A stretch of 63,365 bases of DNA from Halalkalibacter oceani (GCF_023715605.1 NZ_JAMBOL010000017.1:1-63365); one strand, 5' to 3'. Shown: positions 16,649 through 25,420, counted from the stretch's first letter. Notes: a model not told the origin generated them from the sequence alone. Program-made: numbers and translations.

Positions 16649-17341
16649 TTATTTACGACGCGCCGGATTACCGACGACGACCGTTGAATCCGCTACATCC
16701 TTTGTAACGACAGCACCGGCGCCGATGACCGCATCGGCGCCAATGGTGATCGAAGGCAGTAATGTCGCGTGATTGCCGAGCTTTGCCCCTTTTTTAATAT
16801 ATGGTCCCGTATGAACACCTTTTCCGCTTGCCATGTATTTATCATTCGACATCGAGACACAAGGGCCGAGAAAGACAAAATCCTCAATCGTCGTATCTGC
16901 CGTTACATAACAGCCGGTTTGAACGGTAACGGACTGACCGATCGTCGTTTTTGGCTCAACCATCGCATGACGTCCGATCACGGAACGCCGGCCAACCTCC
17001 ACTTCTTCCCTGATGCTGACATGATCGCCAATAAAAACCTCATCTGCTATGACCGAACCATGATACAACGTGACATGGCTGCCGATTGTCACCCCGGCTC
17101 CTATCGTCAGTGGAAATAAGGCAGCTGTCGGCTTTCGCGCCATTTTTTTATTTGCTGCCGGCTGTTTACCAAGCAGGGTAAAAGCCTGAATCCGGACATC
17201 GTCGCCAACCTTTGTTCCGGCTTTGATGACGACATGATGATCAATTGTCACATTGTCTCCGATTTCAACATCCTCTTCAATGACGACGAATTCGCCAATT
17301 TCACACCCATTTCCCAATGTCGCAGTCGGATCAATACTCAT
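16649..17341 (-). CDS. Left-handed β-helix acyltransferase (WbpD-like N-acetyltransferase)
   Basis: A 230-residue protein made of about ten hexapeptide-repeat coils ([LIV]-G-x4: IGEFVVIEEDVEIGDNVTI and onward) with the conserved C-terminal TIGADAVIGAGAVVTKDV and VVGNPAR cap. It lacks a membrane segment. The fold transfers acetyl groups to amino sugars; with a DegT aminotransferase and Gfo/Idh oxidoreductase in the island, a WbpD-like UDP-amino-uronate N-acetyltransferase role is likely. The ATG at 17341 follows AGGAG. It is third in an operon behind two glycosyltransferases (11-bp gap). Confidence 0.87.
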   Translation of the reverse strand: MSIDPTATLGNGCEIGEFVVIEEDVEIGDNVTIDHHVVIKAGTKVGDDVRIQAFTLLGKQPAANKKMARKPTAALFPLTIGAGVTIGSHVTLYHGSVIADEVFIGDHVSIREEVEVGRRSVIGRHAMVEPKTTIGQSVTVQTGCYVTADTTIEDFVFLGPCVSMSNDKYMASGKGVHTGPYIKKGAKLGNHATLLPSITIGADAVIGAGAVVTKDVADSTVVVGNPARRK

Positions 17342-17352
17342 GCTTGTCGCTC

Positions 17353-18369
17353 CTATCCAGAAATCAAATTTTGGTAAATTTGCAGCACTTGCTTAATAAC
17401 CTTTACGGAATCGTGGTTCGCTTCGACAAAGGCTCTTCCCTGGCGGCCAAGCTCTTGCCGCTTCGCCGGATTTCCGAGCAAATCGGCTAAAACGGCATCA
17501 AGATTATCAGGATTCGCCGACTGAATCGGCAGCCCCGGCGGAAACGTCGGGACTAAATCCGGGCGCAAATAGCAGATGACCGGCTTCCCCATCGCCATCG
17601 CTTCGATACTCAGGTTGCCGTAAGCGCCACATAGCACTTGATCGATGACGATATCCGCCTCTTTATACAGCTCAAGCGCCTTCTCGTGGCTTAGCTTCTC
17701 GACCAGCTTAAATTCAAATGGAAGCTGGCTCTGGAGCCGCTTGACGCTTGCCTCGATATAGGCGGTGCCTTTAAAATCCCGGTCTGTTGGCGCGTGAACG
17801 ACAAGCGGTTTTGCTTTCACCTCCTGCTCGACGGCGACTTCGTACTGGCCGATCGGACAGAGTCGTGGCAGAACATAGACCGGCTTATTTTCTTTGCTGT
17901 AATACGGATAGACATATTTATAAAGCTCATAATCTTGGACAATCGCCGCGTCAACCAGCTTTGAAAAGGTTTCTAAATTCGATTGGATCGCATCTTCCGG
18001 AAACGAGGATTCGGCGTACGCGTAAGGATTTTCGTAGGAATCCCCCTTCACCGCAAGCGCCCGGGAACGAACATCATTCCCGCGGTGGTGCATAATGCTT
18101 TTCTTTCCCTTGTCCTTAATCCATTGCAAATCGCGAAAATCTTCAAGGAATGTATGGCTATTGTGAAAATGGAACAGATCAAAATGATCGAGTGCAACGT
18201 TGACAAGCTTCTGCAATTCAAAAGCATCGGTCATATATGTTCCTTTGTAATCGAGGAAAGAATGAAAAAAATTATAACCGGTGGCATGAACTCCTTCTTT
18301 TTTTAAGTGGTCGCAAATAAGCTCGACCTGCCCGGCTATTTCCATCGGCGCATGGCAAACACGAAGCAT
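17353..18369 (-). CDS. GT4-type glycosyltransferase, YtcC-like paralogue 2
   Basis: A 338-residue GT-B enzyme. It starts LRVCHAPMEIAGQ like its sisters and has FHFHNSHTF and MHHRGNDVR, with Arg where two paralogues have Trp. The C-terminal half has VVHAPTDRDFKGT and ADIVIDQVLCGAYGNLSIEAM. It has no membrane helix. It lies 15 bp behind paralogue 3 and 11 bp ahead of the acyltransferase, so the three form one transcription unit. Acceptor and donor are unknown; tandem copies suggest successive transfer steps. Confidence 0.86.
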   Translation of the reverse strand: MLRVCHAPMEIAGQVELICDHLKKEGVHATGYNFFHSFLDYKGTYMTDAFELQKLVNVALDHFDLFHFHNSHTFLEDFRDLQWIKDKGKKSIMHHRGNDVRSRALAVKGDSYENPYAYAESSFPEDAIQSNLETFSKLVDAAIVQDYELYKYVYPYYSKENKPVYVLPRLCPIGQYEVAVEQEVKAKPLVVHAPTDRDFKGTAYIEASVKRLQSQLPFEFKLVEKLSHEKALELYKEADIVIDQVLCGAYGNLSIEAMAMGKPVICYLRPDLVPTFPPGLPIQSANPDNLDAVLADLLGNPAKRQELGRQGRAFVEANHDSVKVIKQVLQIYQNLISG

Positions 18370-18384
18370 AACATCTCACCGTCC

Positions 18385-19368
18385 TTATTTCAGATAGATT
18401 TTTTCAAGAATTTCTGCTATTACCCGAACATCATGAAACTCTTCCACAAATCGACGGCTTTTCTGCCCGATTTCATACCGTAATTGCGGATTTCTAAGCA
18501 GCTCTTCTAATGTATCGGCGACCTTCTCCGGCGCCGTGCTGACAATTGGAAAATTGCTCGGCAGCTGGGCTCTCACATCGTCACGAATATAGGCGACGAC
18601 GACTTTTCCTAGCGCCATTGCTTCCACGCTAAGCATCCCGTACGTTCCACACAATACTTGATCAATGATTATATCCGCCTCGCCATAAGTAGCCAACGCC
18701 TGCTCATGGCTCATATTTTCAACAGGCTGATAGCGAAACGGCAGCTGTCTGCCTTTAAGCTGTTCAATGCCCGCCTGAACATAAACAGTCCCTTTAAATT
18801 CCCGGCTCGTCGGAGCATGAACGATGAGCGGATTCGTCTGATCAACACGCGGATACCTCGGCACGAAGGAATCGACCTTACAGGCCAGAGGGACAACGTG
18901 GACGTTTTTGTAGTAATCCTTAACATAAGGAACCATTTCATAATCTTGAACGATGGCGGTGTCAATGTAAGTCGACAGCCGTTTTAACCGCCGATCAATC
19001 TCTTCGTCCGAGTAATAGCTTTTTGGTAACGCGTATGGATTTAGCCTTTTCACAGCCTGATCCGTTCTGACATCATTCCCCCAATGATGCATCACCATTT
19101 TTTTGTTTTGCAGCTTTAATGCCGGAAGCTCGAGCCCTTCGACCGAAAACGTATTGCCGTTATGAAAATGAAAGACGTCACTGTTTTTCGCCAGTGGAAC
19201 CATATGACGTGCAAGCTCGTAGGCATCGGTATGAACGACTGAGTTCTTATAATTAATGTAGGTATGAAACCAATTATATCCATTTACTTCATGTCCTCTT
19301 CGCTTCAATTCATCGCATAAAACTCCCATTTGACCTGCTATTTCTGTAGGTGCATGCACAATCCGCAT
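18385..19368 (-). CDS. GT4-type glycosyltransferase, YtcC-like paralogue 3
   Basis: A 327-residue GT-B enzyme, first gene of the GT-GT-acyltransferase operon. It shows RIVHAPTEIAGQMG at the N-terminus, FHFHNGNTF, MHHWGNDVR, VHAPTSREFKGT and ADIIIDQVLCGTYGMLSVEAM with the donor-site Glu. A strong ribosome site, AAGGAGG, precedes the ATG at 19368. The close similarity to paralogues 2 and 4 points to local duplication followed by divergence. Confidence 0.86.
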   Translation of the reverse strand: MRIVHAPTEIAGQMGVLCDELKRRGHEVNGYNWFHTYINYKNSVVHTDAYELARHMVPLAKNSDVFHFHNGNTFSVEGLELPALKLQNKKMVMHHWGNDVRTDQAVKRLNPYALPKSYYSDEEIDRRLKRLSTYIDTAIVQDYEMVPYVKDYYKNVHVVPLACKVDSFVPRYPRVDQTNPLIVHAPTSREFKGTVYVQAGIEQLKGRQLPFRYQPVENMSHEQALATYGEADIIIDQVLCGTYGMLSVEAMALGKVVVAYIRDDVRAQLPSNFPIVSTAPEKVADTLEELLRNPQLRYEIGQKSRRFVEEFHDVRVIAEILEKIYLK

Positions 19369-19477
19369 GTGTATTCCTCCTTGAATTCAGTCATATATTC
19401 ATATTCACAAATGATAAAATCCGTTAACCATCTATGAAAATTTTAGATGCCAACTTATCAATTTATTCTTTCTTCAA

Positions 19478-19486
19478 CATATGCTA
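19478..19486 (+). promoter_or_regulatory. SigK-type -10 element for the DUF4855 gene
   Basis: CATATGCTA matches CATANNNTA 30 bp before the ATG at 19516. Transcription would begin near 19493, inside the upstream part of the longer open frame, which favours the later start. The -35 region (TCAA) is weak. Confidence 0.45.
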
Positions 19487-19515
19487 TAGGGTACATTGAC
19501 GAAAGGTGGGATTTG

Positions 19516-20514
19516 ATGAATTTTCTTAGTAGTAAAACAACAGGCTTTAACCAGCATATTGCCGTTCTCCCAATCGGGGGGTTTGATGCCACATCCCCTC
19601 TTGTCTGGTCCAAGGAAGCCTTGCTCCCGGCTGTCAAATATGTATTGAACGGGGTGGATACGGGAGATTCCTATTTTACCGGATTTGTTTTGACTCCGAT
19701 TAAAACAGGTGCCAATAAATACCTTCACCCTTTATATACAGGCTTTGGCGAGCTTCCAACGATCCAGGACTGGCAGACATATATGGCATTGTTGTTTTCG
19801 GATCAATACAATTTAAAAGCGCTTGAAGAGCTGGCGGTCCGTCCTCTTGATATTTGGATCGGTCTTCCTTATCCGATTATCAGTCAAACAAACTTTGGAG
19901 TGGTCAATGGAAAATCATTATCCTTTGCCAATCAGGCCGACCGGGAAGAGGCGCTCAAATGGTGGATTACGACCTTCTTGGCAACATGGAACCAGCAAGG
20001 CTTCACGAAGCTGAATCTCAAAGGCTTTTATTGGTTAAGAGAATCGCTGATACCCGAAGATGAATCGCCAATCACGAACATTAATCAGTACATTCACACG
20101 CTTGGCTACAAGACGATGTGGCTGCCAAATTACGGCGGCTTCGGTGTCACGAACCCGTGGAAGGGCGAATCGATGAATTTTGATTTAACCGCCATCAACA
20201 CAAACTATTACGGCAACACACCGATCACACACGATTGGATTAATCATTCTTCAAATTTCGCGAAGTTTTATCAAGCAGGCCTCCAGATCAATGTCGGCAA
20301 GGGGATTACCTTCAACCAGTATCATCTCTATGATTTTCTCAATCTCGGACTTCCTCATCGAAACAATTACATCGATGATTGTGTGCTCGTGTTTAACTTC
20401 CATGACATGAGCATTCAGGAATTCGCCAGAGATCGCAATGCTGATTATCAACAAATTTACCTGTTCATGAAAAAGCTCTACGTCGAGCAAAGCTATCCCG
20501 GACGAAGCTATTAA
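19516..20514 (+). CDS. DUF4855-family protein, putative glycoside hydrolase-like
   Basis: A 332-residue protein resembling the DUF4855 family (GFYWLRES, KTMWLPNYGGFG, W-rich TIM-barrel-like pattern), which is seen next to spore and surface polysaccharide genes and is suspected to be a glycosidase. It has no signal peptide, fitting action in the mother cell. The frame is open from 19447, but the ATG at 19516 has a strong GAAAGGTGG site and a SigK-type -10 just upstream, so I start there. It lies between two divergent or convergent glycosyltransferase units. Catalytic residues cannot be assigned. Confidence 0.8.
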   Translation: MNFLSSKTTGFNQHIAVLPIGGFDATSPLVWSKEALLPAVKYVLNGVDTGDSYFTGFVLTPIKTGANKYLHPLYTGFGELPTIQDWQTYMALLFSDQYNLKALEELAVRPLDIWIGLPYPIISQTNFGVVNGKSLSFANQADREEALKWWITTFLATWNQQGFTKLNLKGFYWLRESLIPEDESPITNINQYIHTLGYKTMWLPNYGGFGVTNPWKGESMNFDLTAINTNYYGNTPITHDWINHSSNFAKFYQAGLQINVGKGITFNQYHLYDFLNLGLPHRNNYIDDCVLVFNFHDMSIQEFARDRNADYQQIYLFMKKLYVEQSYPGRSY

Positions 20515-20528
20515 GAACAACGGTTTAA

Positions 20529-20568
20529 AAATAAAGCAGGAAAGCGGGTTTGCTTTCCTGCTTTATTT
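20529..20568 (+). terminator. Rho-independent terminator after the DUF4855 gene
   Basis: A perfect 17-bp stem, AAATAAAGCAGGAAAGC / GCTTTCCTGCTTTATTT, with a 6-nt loop, 14 bp after the stop. A- and T-rich stem ends allow function on both strands. A second hairpin, CTCAAAAGG/CCTTTTGAG, lies at about 20624-20651 before the convergent GT gene. Confidence 0.75.
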
Positions 20569-20658
20569 GTGCAGCACGGAACCGCCGCCTCCTTTTATGA
20601 TTGATCGACTTCGCTTTAACGCATCTCAAAAGGGCAAATCAGCCTTTTGAGCTACCTC

Positions 20659-21648
20659 CTATAAAGTCGGCAGCTGCTTATAAATTTCCTCCAATTGCTT
20701 TGTCACAACCGCGCTGCTATGATAGGCTTCCACGTACCTTCGACCCTGCTTTCCGTATGCTTTGCGGACTTCAGGGTACTTAATCAGCAATTCAATTTTG
20801 TCATAAAGCGTATCAGGGTTGGCGTTGACGATCGGCGGAATTTCCGGGAAGGTTGGCAGCAGGTCATCCCTGACATACGTTACGACCGGCTTCCCCATCG
20901 CCATCGCTTCCACCGAAAAGAGTCCATACGAGCCGCAGAGAATTTGATCGAGAATAATGTCCGCCTTCTGATACATCTGAAGCGCCTTTTCATGATTCAG
21001 CTGCTCAATCCTCACATAATTAAATTCATAGCGTTCTTTCAGCTGCTCAATTGCTTTTTCAAAATGGGCCGTCCCTTTAAATAAAGGATTGGTTGGCGCA
21101 TGAATCAATAGAGGTACTTTATTTTCAGCCTCTTCCACGTATGGGATGTGATCGAGGTTTACGGCGATTGGCAGGACGTGAACGCGCTCATAATAATCCT
21201 TAATATAATCGTAAACCTCATAATCCTGAACGATCGCGTCTTTGACGATCGCTGAAATAGCGGTCAGCTTCTTATCCATCACTTCATTTTCGGGAGAATC
21301 GCCGGTGTAAACATATTTATTCCGCTCTCTGGCCTGCTCATGAAACCTGACATCATTTCCCCAATGATGCATCACCGCCTTTTTGCGATGCTTTTTCAAT
21401 TGAGCCAGATCACTGAAATCGTCGACCAATGTCTCCGCATAATGAAAGTGGTAAATATCATAGTCTGTCAAAATGTCTTCCACTTTTTTGGCCAGGTCTT
21501 CCTTTTCCAAGTTCAAAAGATTTTCCTCATAGCCTAAATAAGAGTGAAAGGTATTGTAGCAGCGGACATGATGCCCCATCTTCGTTAAATCACCTGCAAA
21601 GATTCCCATTTGTCCGGCAATTTCGTTTATACCTTGAAAAATTCTCAC
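20659..21648 (-). CDS. GT4-type glycosyltransferase, YtcC-like paralogue 4
   Basis: A 329-residue GT-B enzyme: RIFQGINEIAGQMG, YHFHYAETL, MHHWGNDVR, IHAPTNPLFKGT and ADIILDQILCGSYGLFSVEAM. A GTG start at 21648 follows GGAGTAGAGAGCAG. It is the last gene of the aminotransferase-oxidoreductase-epimerase-GT operon, eight bases after the epimerase. Its place with the sugar-building enzymes suggests that it may add the sugar they make; this is inference only. Confidence 0.86.
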   Translation of the reverse strand: MRIFQGINEIAGQMGIFAGDLTKMGHHVRCYNTFHSYLGYEENLLNLEKEDLAKKVEDILTDYDIYHFHYAETLVDDFSDLAQLKKHRKKAVMHHWGNDVRFHEQARERNKYVYTGDSPENEVMDKKLTAISAIVKDAIVQDYEVYDYIKDYYERVHVLPIAVNLDHIPYVEEAENKVPLLIHAPTNPLFKGTAHFEKAIEQLKERYEFNYVRIEQLNHEKALQMYQKADIILDQILCGSYGLFSVEAMAMGKPVVTYVRDDLLPTFPEIPPIVNANPDTLYDKIELLIKYPEVRKAYGKQGRRYVEAYHSSAVVTKQLEEIYKQLPTL

Positions 21649-21655
21649 CTGCTCT

Positions 21656-22600
21656 CTACTCCTTTACCCAATGAAATGTTTGAGCGATGCCCTGTTTTAA
21701 TGAGTACAAAGGCTGCCAGCCGATCGTATTCTGAATATGATCAATTGCCACTACCCTTCGCTGGATCGTATCTACTTTCCGTTTTGGGGCGTAAATAATT
21801 GGATACGTCTCCGCATCATAGCCTGCTTCTTCAATCACGCTCCTGGCAAGGTCCTGAATCGACGTCTCTTTCATCGTACCGACATTAAAAACCTCCCCAA
21901 CAGCGTTATCACGGGAAGCGGCAAGTAAGAGAGCGTCTAGCGCATCCTCAATATAAGTAAAATCGCGCGTTTGCGTACCATCTCCGTAAATCGTTAACGG
22001 TTCGTTAGCCATGATCGCATCAAAAAACTTGGCGACAACACCGCAATAAGGGTTGGAGGCCAGCTGACCAGGTCCGTATACGTTGGAAAGCCGCAAGATC
22101 GTCATAGGAAACTGATAAAGCTGATGAAAAACGTGGCAATAATGCTCAGCCGAAAACTTACTCGCGGCGTAAGGCATCGCAATTTTGTGATACTGTTCCA
22201 CCGTCGGCAAAACGTCGGCATCCCCGTAGACGGACGCTGTAGAGGTGTAAACGAAACGCTGTAAATGCTGGCAATGCTTGTGGGCGAGATCGAGCAGGGA
22301 GTAGCAGCCTAACAAATTGACTTCTAAATCCTGTTCCATGTTTTCCACGGAATGGACAAGATTGCGACAGGCAACGTGAAACAAAATGTCCACGTCGGCT
22401 AAATGCGGCGTTACCGCATCTGCATCCGTGATGCTTGCTTCGACAAACGTCACATGGTCAGCCACGGGAACAGCCTGCCGATTGCCTGTCGTTAAATCAT
22501 CAATCACCGTAATCTTTTTCGCCAACGGCATGAGTCGTTTGACTAGTTGCGAACCGATGAAGCCGGCTCCTCCAGTCACAAGCACATGCTTATTTTTCAT
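21656..22600 (-). CDS. NAD-dependent nucleotide-sugar epimerase/dehydratase (extended SDR)
   Basis: A 314-residue extended SDR. It has TGGAGFIGSQ at 9-18, a TSTASVYG catalytic Thr/Ser motif, and YAASK with the active Tyr and Lys. The substrate side has LSNVYGPGQ and YGDGTQTRDF. It most resembles UDP-hexose 4-epimerases of surface-polysaccharide loci. GGGGAGG precedes the ATG. It overlaps the oxidoreductase gene by 11 bp, so the two are translationally coupled. It is only moderately similar to the other SDR at 14099, so the two probably act on different sugars. Confidence 0.87.
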   Translation of the reverse strand: MKNKHVLVTGGAGFIGSQLVKRLMPLAKKITVIDDLTTGNRQAVPVADHVTFVEASITDADAVTPHLADVDILFHVACRNLVHSVENMEQDLEVNLLGCYSLLDLAHKHCQHLQRFVYTSTASVYGDADVLPTVEQYHKIAMPYAASKFSAEHYCHVFHQLYQFPMTILRLSNVYGPGQLASNPYCGVVAKFFDAIMANEPLTIYGDGTQTRDFTYIEDALDALLLAASRDNAVGEVFNVGTMKETSIQDLARSVIEEAGYDAETYPIIYAPKRKVDTIQRRVVAIDHIQNTIGWQPLYSLKQGIAQTFHWVKE

Positions 22601-23675
22601 GATCTGCCTCCCCTTCCTTCATATTTTTGGTGGCAAACGTATGAAGAGGAAGTGATACGGGGCGCTTTTGCCGACTTGATTCATAAAGGGCGAAGATAAG
22701 CTCCAGCGCGTTTTCTGCCTCTGTCCCACTTACCGTCAGCTGATCCCGCTTTCCTGCTAACTCGGCAAGAATATGGTTGTACATGCGTAGCTGCTCGCTC
22801 CGATCCTCCAAAAGCTGATCAAGCTGTCCGGTCAAGGGTTCCTGCCCTGTTACTTCAAATCGTTCGAGGTGATCAAAGTTCTTCCCGCTGACGACAATCG
22901 TCCCTTTTTCACCGAATAGCCGAATAGAATAGCCGAGATTAGCTGGCTGCGTAACCGTATTGGCCTGGATGAGTCCCCGTCCGCCATTGGAAAACTTCAC
23001 CATGCCAAGGGCGATATCTTCCGTTTCCTTCCGCTGATTGACTTTATGGAGATCACCGTAAATTTCCTTCGCTTCTCCCATATACCAAAGCATTAAATCG
23101 ACTAAATGGATTCCTTGATTAACGAGCATCCCACCATCCTGATCCCATGTTCCCCTCCATTTTGCTGCCTGATAATACGAGTCGGAACGCTGAATTTCCA
23201 TCATCACGACAGCAAGATGAAGACGGCCCAACGCTCCGCGGTCAATTAGCTCCTTTATCGTAAACAATATGGGGCGATGACGCATTTGATGACAAACGAA
23301 CAAGCTTTTTTCTACTTTTTTCGCTAATTGATTGAGCTCTCGTGATTCATCAAGTGACAGGGCCAGCGGCTTCTCCACAATCGTATGCTTTTTCGCCAGC
23401 AAGCAATCTTTCGCGATCGCACTGTGGGTGCCGGACGTTGTCGCAATCACAACGAGGTCCACATTAGGATCGGCAAGAAGCTCCTGATAGTTTTGATACA
23501 TCGCAAACCGTGTCGTTACACGGTTTTGCGCGAGCAGCTCTTCATGAACTGCCTTCATTCTCTCCATTGAAATATCGCTGATCGCCGCGATATAGGCATC
23601 TGTCAGTTTGCCAATCGTTTCAATATGCTTTTGCGTCATTCTCCCGCAGCCAATCAGGCCGATTCCACGTTTCAT
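22590..23675 (-). CDS. Gfo/Idh/MocA-family oxidoreductase (WbpB-like)
   Basis: A 361-residue NAD(P)-dependent sugar oxidoreductase. The N-terminal Rossmann fold begins GIGLIGCGRMTQKHI; EKPLAL supplies the conserved EKP Lys, and a C-terminal α/β domain holds DQDGGMLVNQGIHLVDLMLWYMG with catalytic-site His and Asp. In the WbpB/WlbA pathway this family oxidises C3 of UDP-GlcNAcA so that the DegT enzyme next door can aminate it. AAAGGAGGG precedes the ATG. It overlaps the aminotransferase by 4 bp, as expected for paired WbpB/WbpE activities. Confidence 0.88.
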   Translation of the reverse strand: MKRGIGLIGCGRMTQKHIETIGKLTDAYIAAISDISMERMKAVHEELLAQNRVTTRFAMYQNYQELLADPNVDLVVIATTSGTHSAIAKDCLLAKKHTIVEKPLALSLDESRELNQLAKKVEKSLFVCHQMRHRPILFTIKELIDRGALGRLHLAVVMMEIQRSDSYYQAAKWRGTWDQDGGMLVNQGIHLVDLMLWYMGEAKEIYGDLHKVNQRKETEDIALGMVKFSNGGRGLIQANTVTQPANLGYSIRLFGEKGTIVVSGKNFDHLERFEVTGQEPLTGQLDQLLEDRSEQLRMYNHILAELAGKRDQLTVSGTEAENALELIFALYESSRQKRPVSLPLHTFATKNMKEGEADHEK

Positions 23676-24790
23676 ATCCGGCTCCCTCCTTTGCGTTGCT
23701 CGAAGGCGAGGATTGCGGCAATGACCTTTTCTTGTTCGGAAGAGGTGAGAAACGGATGCATCGGGATCGCCAAAAGGCGTTCAGATGTTTGCTCGGCAAC
23801 CGGAAAGTCGCCTTTCTTATAACCGAGACCGGCAAAAACATCCTGTAAATGGAGGGGTAACGGATAATACACGCCGCTGGCAATTTGCTGCTGCGCCAAC
23901 GTCTCGCTCAGCTCTGCCTGATGCTCGACTTCTATATTATAGAGATGATAAATATGCGTCTGTTCTTTTTCTTCCATAGGAACACCGACCGTTGAATGTT
24001 GAAACGCTTTGGCGTACACCGCCGCTTTTTTCCGGCGCTGCTCATTCCAGAGATCGATTTTCTTCAAGGCCACCCGCAAAATCGCGGCATGAATTTCATC
24101 AAGACGGCTGTTATAGCCAATTTCATCATGATAATATTTTGCGGTGCTGCCGTGATGACGTAATTTGCGGATTCGTTTGGCGAGGGTCTCATCAGCGGTT
24201 ACGACGAGTCCCCCATCACCAAGCGTTCCGAGGTTTTTCGTCGGGAAAAAGGAGAAACAGCCGATGTCGCCAAATGTTCCGACACGCTTTCCTCCAATAT
24301 CAGCCCCAAAAGCCTGACAGGCATCCTCGATCACATAGAGCTGATGGCGTTTGGCGATCTCGTTGATTTCTTTCATCGCGCAGGGCTTGCCAAACAGGTG
24401 AACGGGGATAATCGCTTTCGTTTTTGAGGTGATTTTTTCCTCCAATAAAGCGGGATCGAGATTATAAGTGCCGGCTTCAATATCAGAAAAAACAGGTGTC
24501 GCGCCAACCCGGGCAATTGCTTCGGCCGTGGCAAAGAACGTAAAAGGGGTCGTAATGACCTCATCGCCCGGCCCGATCTCCAACGCTCGTAACGCTAAGA
24601 CAAGAGCATCCGTCCCGTTCGCGACAGCCACCGGATGGGCCACTCCTAAAAAATGGGCTAATTCCTGCTCCAATGCTGCTCCTTCATTTCCTAAAATATA
24701 GTGGCCACTATCGACAACGCGTTCAAAAGCGTTCATTATTTCCTTTTTAATCGATTGAAACTGTCTATCCAATTGAATAAGAGGTATCAT
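23672..24790 (-). CDS. DegT/DnrJ/EryC1-family sugar aminotransferase (WbpE-like)
   Basis: A 372-residue PLP-dependent aminotransferase. ANGTDALVLAL is the phosphate-binding part, VIEDACQAFGA carries the PLP-stacking Asp, and CFSFFPTKNLGTLGDGG holds the Schiff-base Lys. Its early PLIQLDRQF and later RLDEIHAAIL are typical of enzymes making 3-amino sugars. I begin at the ATG at 24790 (GGAG eight bases upstream) rather than a GTG three codons earlier. It is first gene of the four-gene operon down to 20659, with a SigK-like promoter upstream. A 3-amino-uronate product is inferred from its partners. Confidence 0.9.
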   Translation of the reverse strand: MIPLIQLDRQFQSIKKEIMNAFERVVDSGHYILGNEGAALEQELAHFLGVAHPVAVANGTDALVLALRALEIGPGDEVITTPFTFFATAEAIARVGATPVFSDIEAGTYNLDPALLEEKITSKTKAIIPVHLFGKPCAMKEINEIAKRHQLYVIEDACQAFGADIGGKRVGTFGDIGCFSFFPTKNLGTLGDGGLVVTADETLAKRIRKLRHHGSTAKYYHDEIGYNSRLDEIHAAILRVALKKIDLWNEQRRKKAAVYAKAFQHSTVGVPMEEKEQTHIYHLYNIEVEHQAELSETLAQQQIASGVYYPLPLHLQDVFAGLGYKKGDFPVAEQTSERLLAIPMHPFLTSSEQEKVIAAILAFEQRKGGSRI

Positions 24791-24829
24791 GCTCTTCACT
24801 CCAAACTTTGTTCAAAATTCATTCTGCCT

Positions 24830-24858
24830 TACATATATGTGTAAGCCTTGAATGAAGT
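24830..24858 (-). promoter_or_regulatory. SigK-like promoter of the aminotransferase operon
   Basis: Minus strand: AC at 24858-24857, 17-nt spacer, CATATATGTA at 24839-24830, one base longer than the CATANNNTA consensus. It lies 39 bp upstream of the ATG at 24790. The 24859-25010 stretch holds no gene that I can see. Confidence 0.4.
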
Positions 24859-25011
24859 CACGGCTCTTTTTTAGATCAATCGCCCGCAAATGAAAAACCA
24901 CACAGCGGGATTTTTTTAGAAGGAAGGGAAGGGGCCGTTACGAGGGGGGAAGCTGACGCCCTTTCCCGATTGCTCCCAAACGATTTTTCCTTACTGTCTT
25001 TCATAAAAGAG

Positions 25012-25055
25012 CGGGATGTCATAAAAGGAAAACGATCTCCTTTTAGGACACCCCT
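25012..25055 (-). terminator. Hairpin terminator after the Lys/Pro-rich peptide gene
   Basis: GGGATGTCATAAAAGGA pairs, with mismatches, with TCCTTTTAGGACACCCC across a short loop. It lies just downstream of the small gene ending at 25064 and is similar in design to the hairpin at 26203. Confidence 0.5.
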
Positions 25056-25063
25056 GAGCCCCG

Positions 25064-25195
25064 TTATGGCTGAATCCGTTTTTTTCCACAGCAGCCCGTT
25101 GATTTTTTTTCGATTGCTGCTTTCGGTTTTGGTTTCGGCTTAGGGGAGCGAAATGTCGGCTTTGGAGCTGGTTGCATGCGAAATGTTTTTTTCAT
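25064..25195 (-). CDS. 43-residue Lys/Pro-rich peptide with a Cys-Cys pair
   Basis: A 43-codon frame: basic head MKKTFRMQPAP, then PK-repeat (PKPTFRSPKPKPKPK) and a tail with GCCGKK. It is well supported despite its size: AGGAGG lies seven bases before the ATG at 25195, a SigK-type -10 (CATATAGTA) lies 29 bp upstream, and a hairpin follows. The composition (about 30% Lys, many Pro, one CC pair) fits a small spore coat or exosporium cross-linking peptide, but I recognise no family. It is divergent from the SigK-controlled gene at 25421. Confidence 0.65.
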   Translation of the reverse strand: MKKTFRMQPAPKPTFRSPKPKPKPKAAIEKKSTGCCGKKRIQP

Positions 25196-25224
25196 AAATG
25201 ATCCCTCCTGAATCGTTCTTCTAC

Positions 25225-25233
25225 TACTATATG
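25225..25233 (-). promoter_or_regulatory. SigK-type -10 element for the 43-residue peptide gene
   Basis: Minus strand CATATAGTA fits CATANNNTA. No AC appears at the ideal 16-17 nt distance (the nearest is 20 nt away), so it is a partial match. Confidence 0.4.
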
Positions 25234-25314
25234 CAGCAGCCTCCTCCTTGCCTGTGTGAAGTTCGGCTTCCATTGATTTGCTGTCCTTTTTTTGAAACAT
25301 TTCCGTGTCGTTGC

Positions 25315-25341
25315 ACAATTTCGGCAGGGCTTCATACTATA
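25315..25341 (+). promoter_or_regulatory. SigK-type promoter for the gene at 25421
   Basis: AC (25315-25316), 16-nt spacer, CATACTATA (25333-25341): a full match to AC-N16-CATANNNTA. It leaves a leader of about 75 nt before the ATG at 25421. Confidence 0.65.
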
Positions 25342-25420
25342 CAGTAGTCCGATTACCTACTTCACACTCACCTAATTGAGCTTCATGAACAGGTAAATAA
25401 ATTTTTTAGGAGGTATAGAA

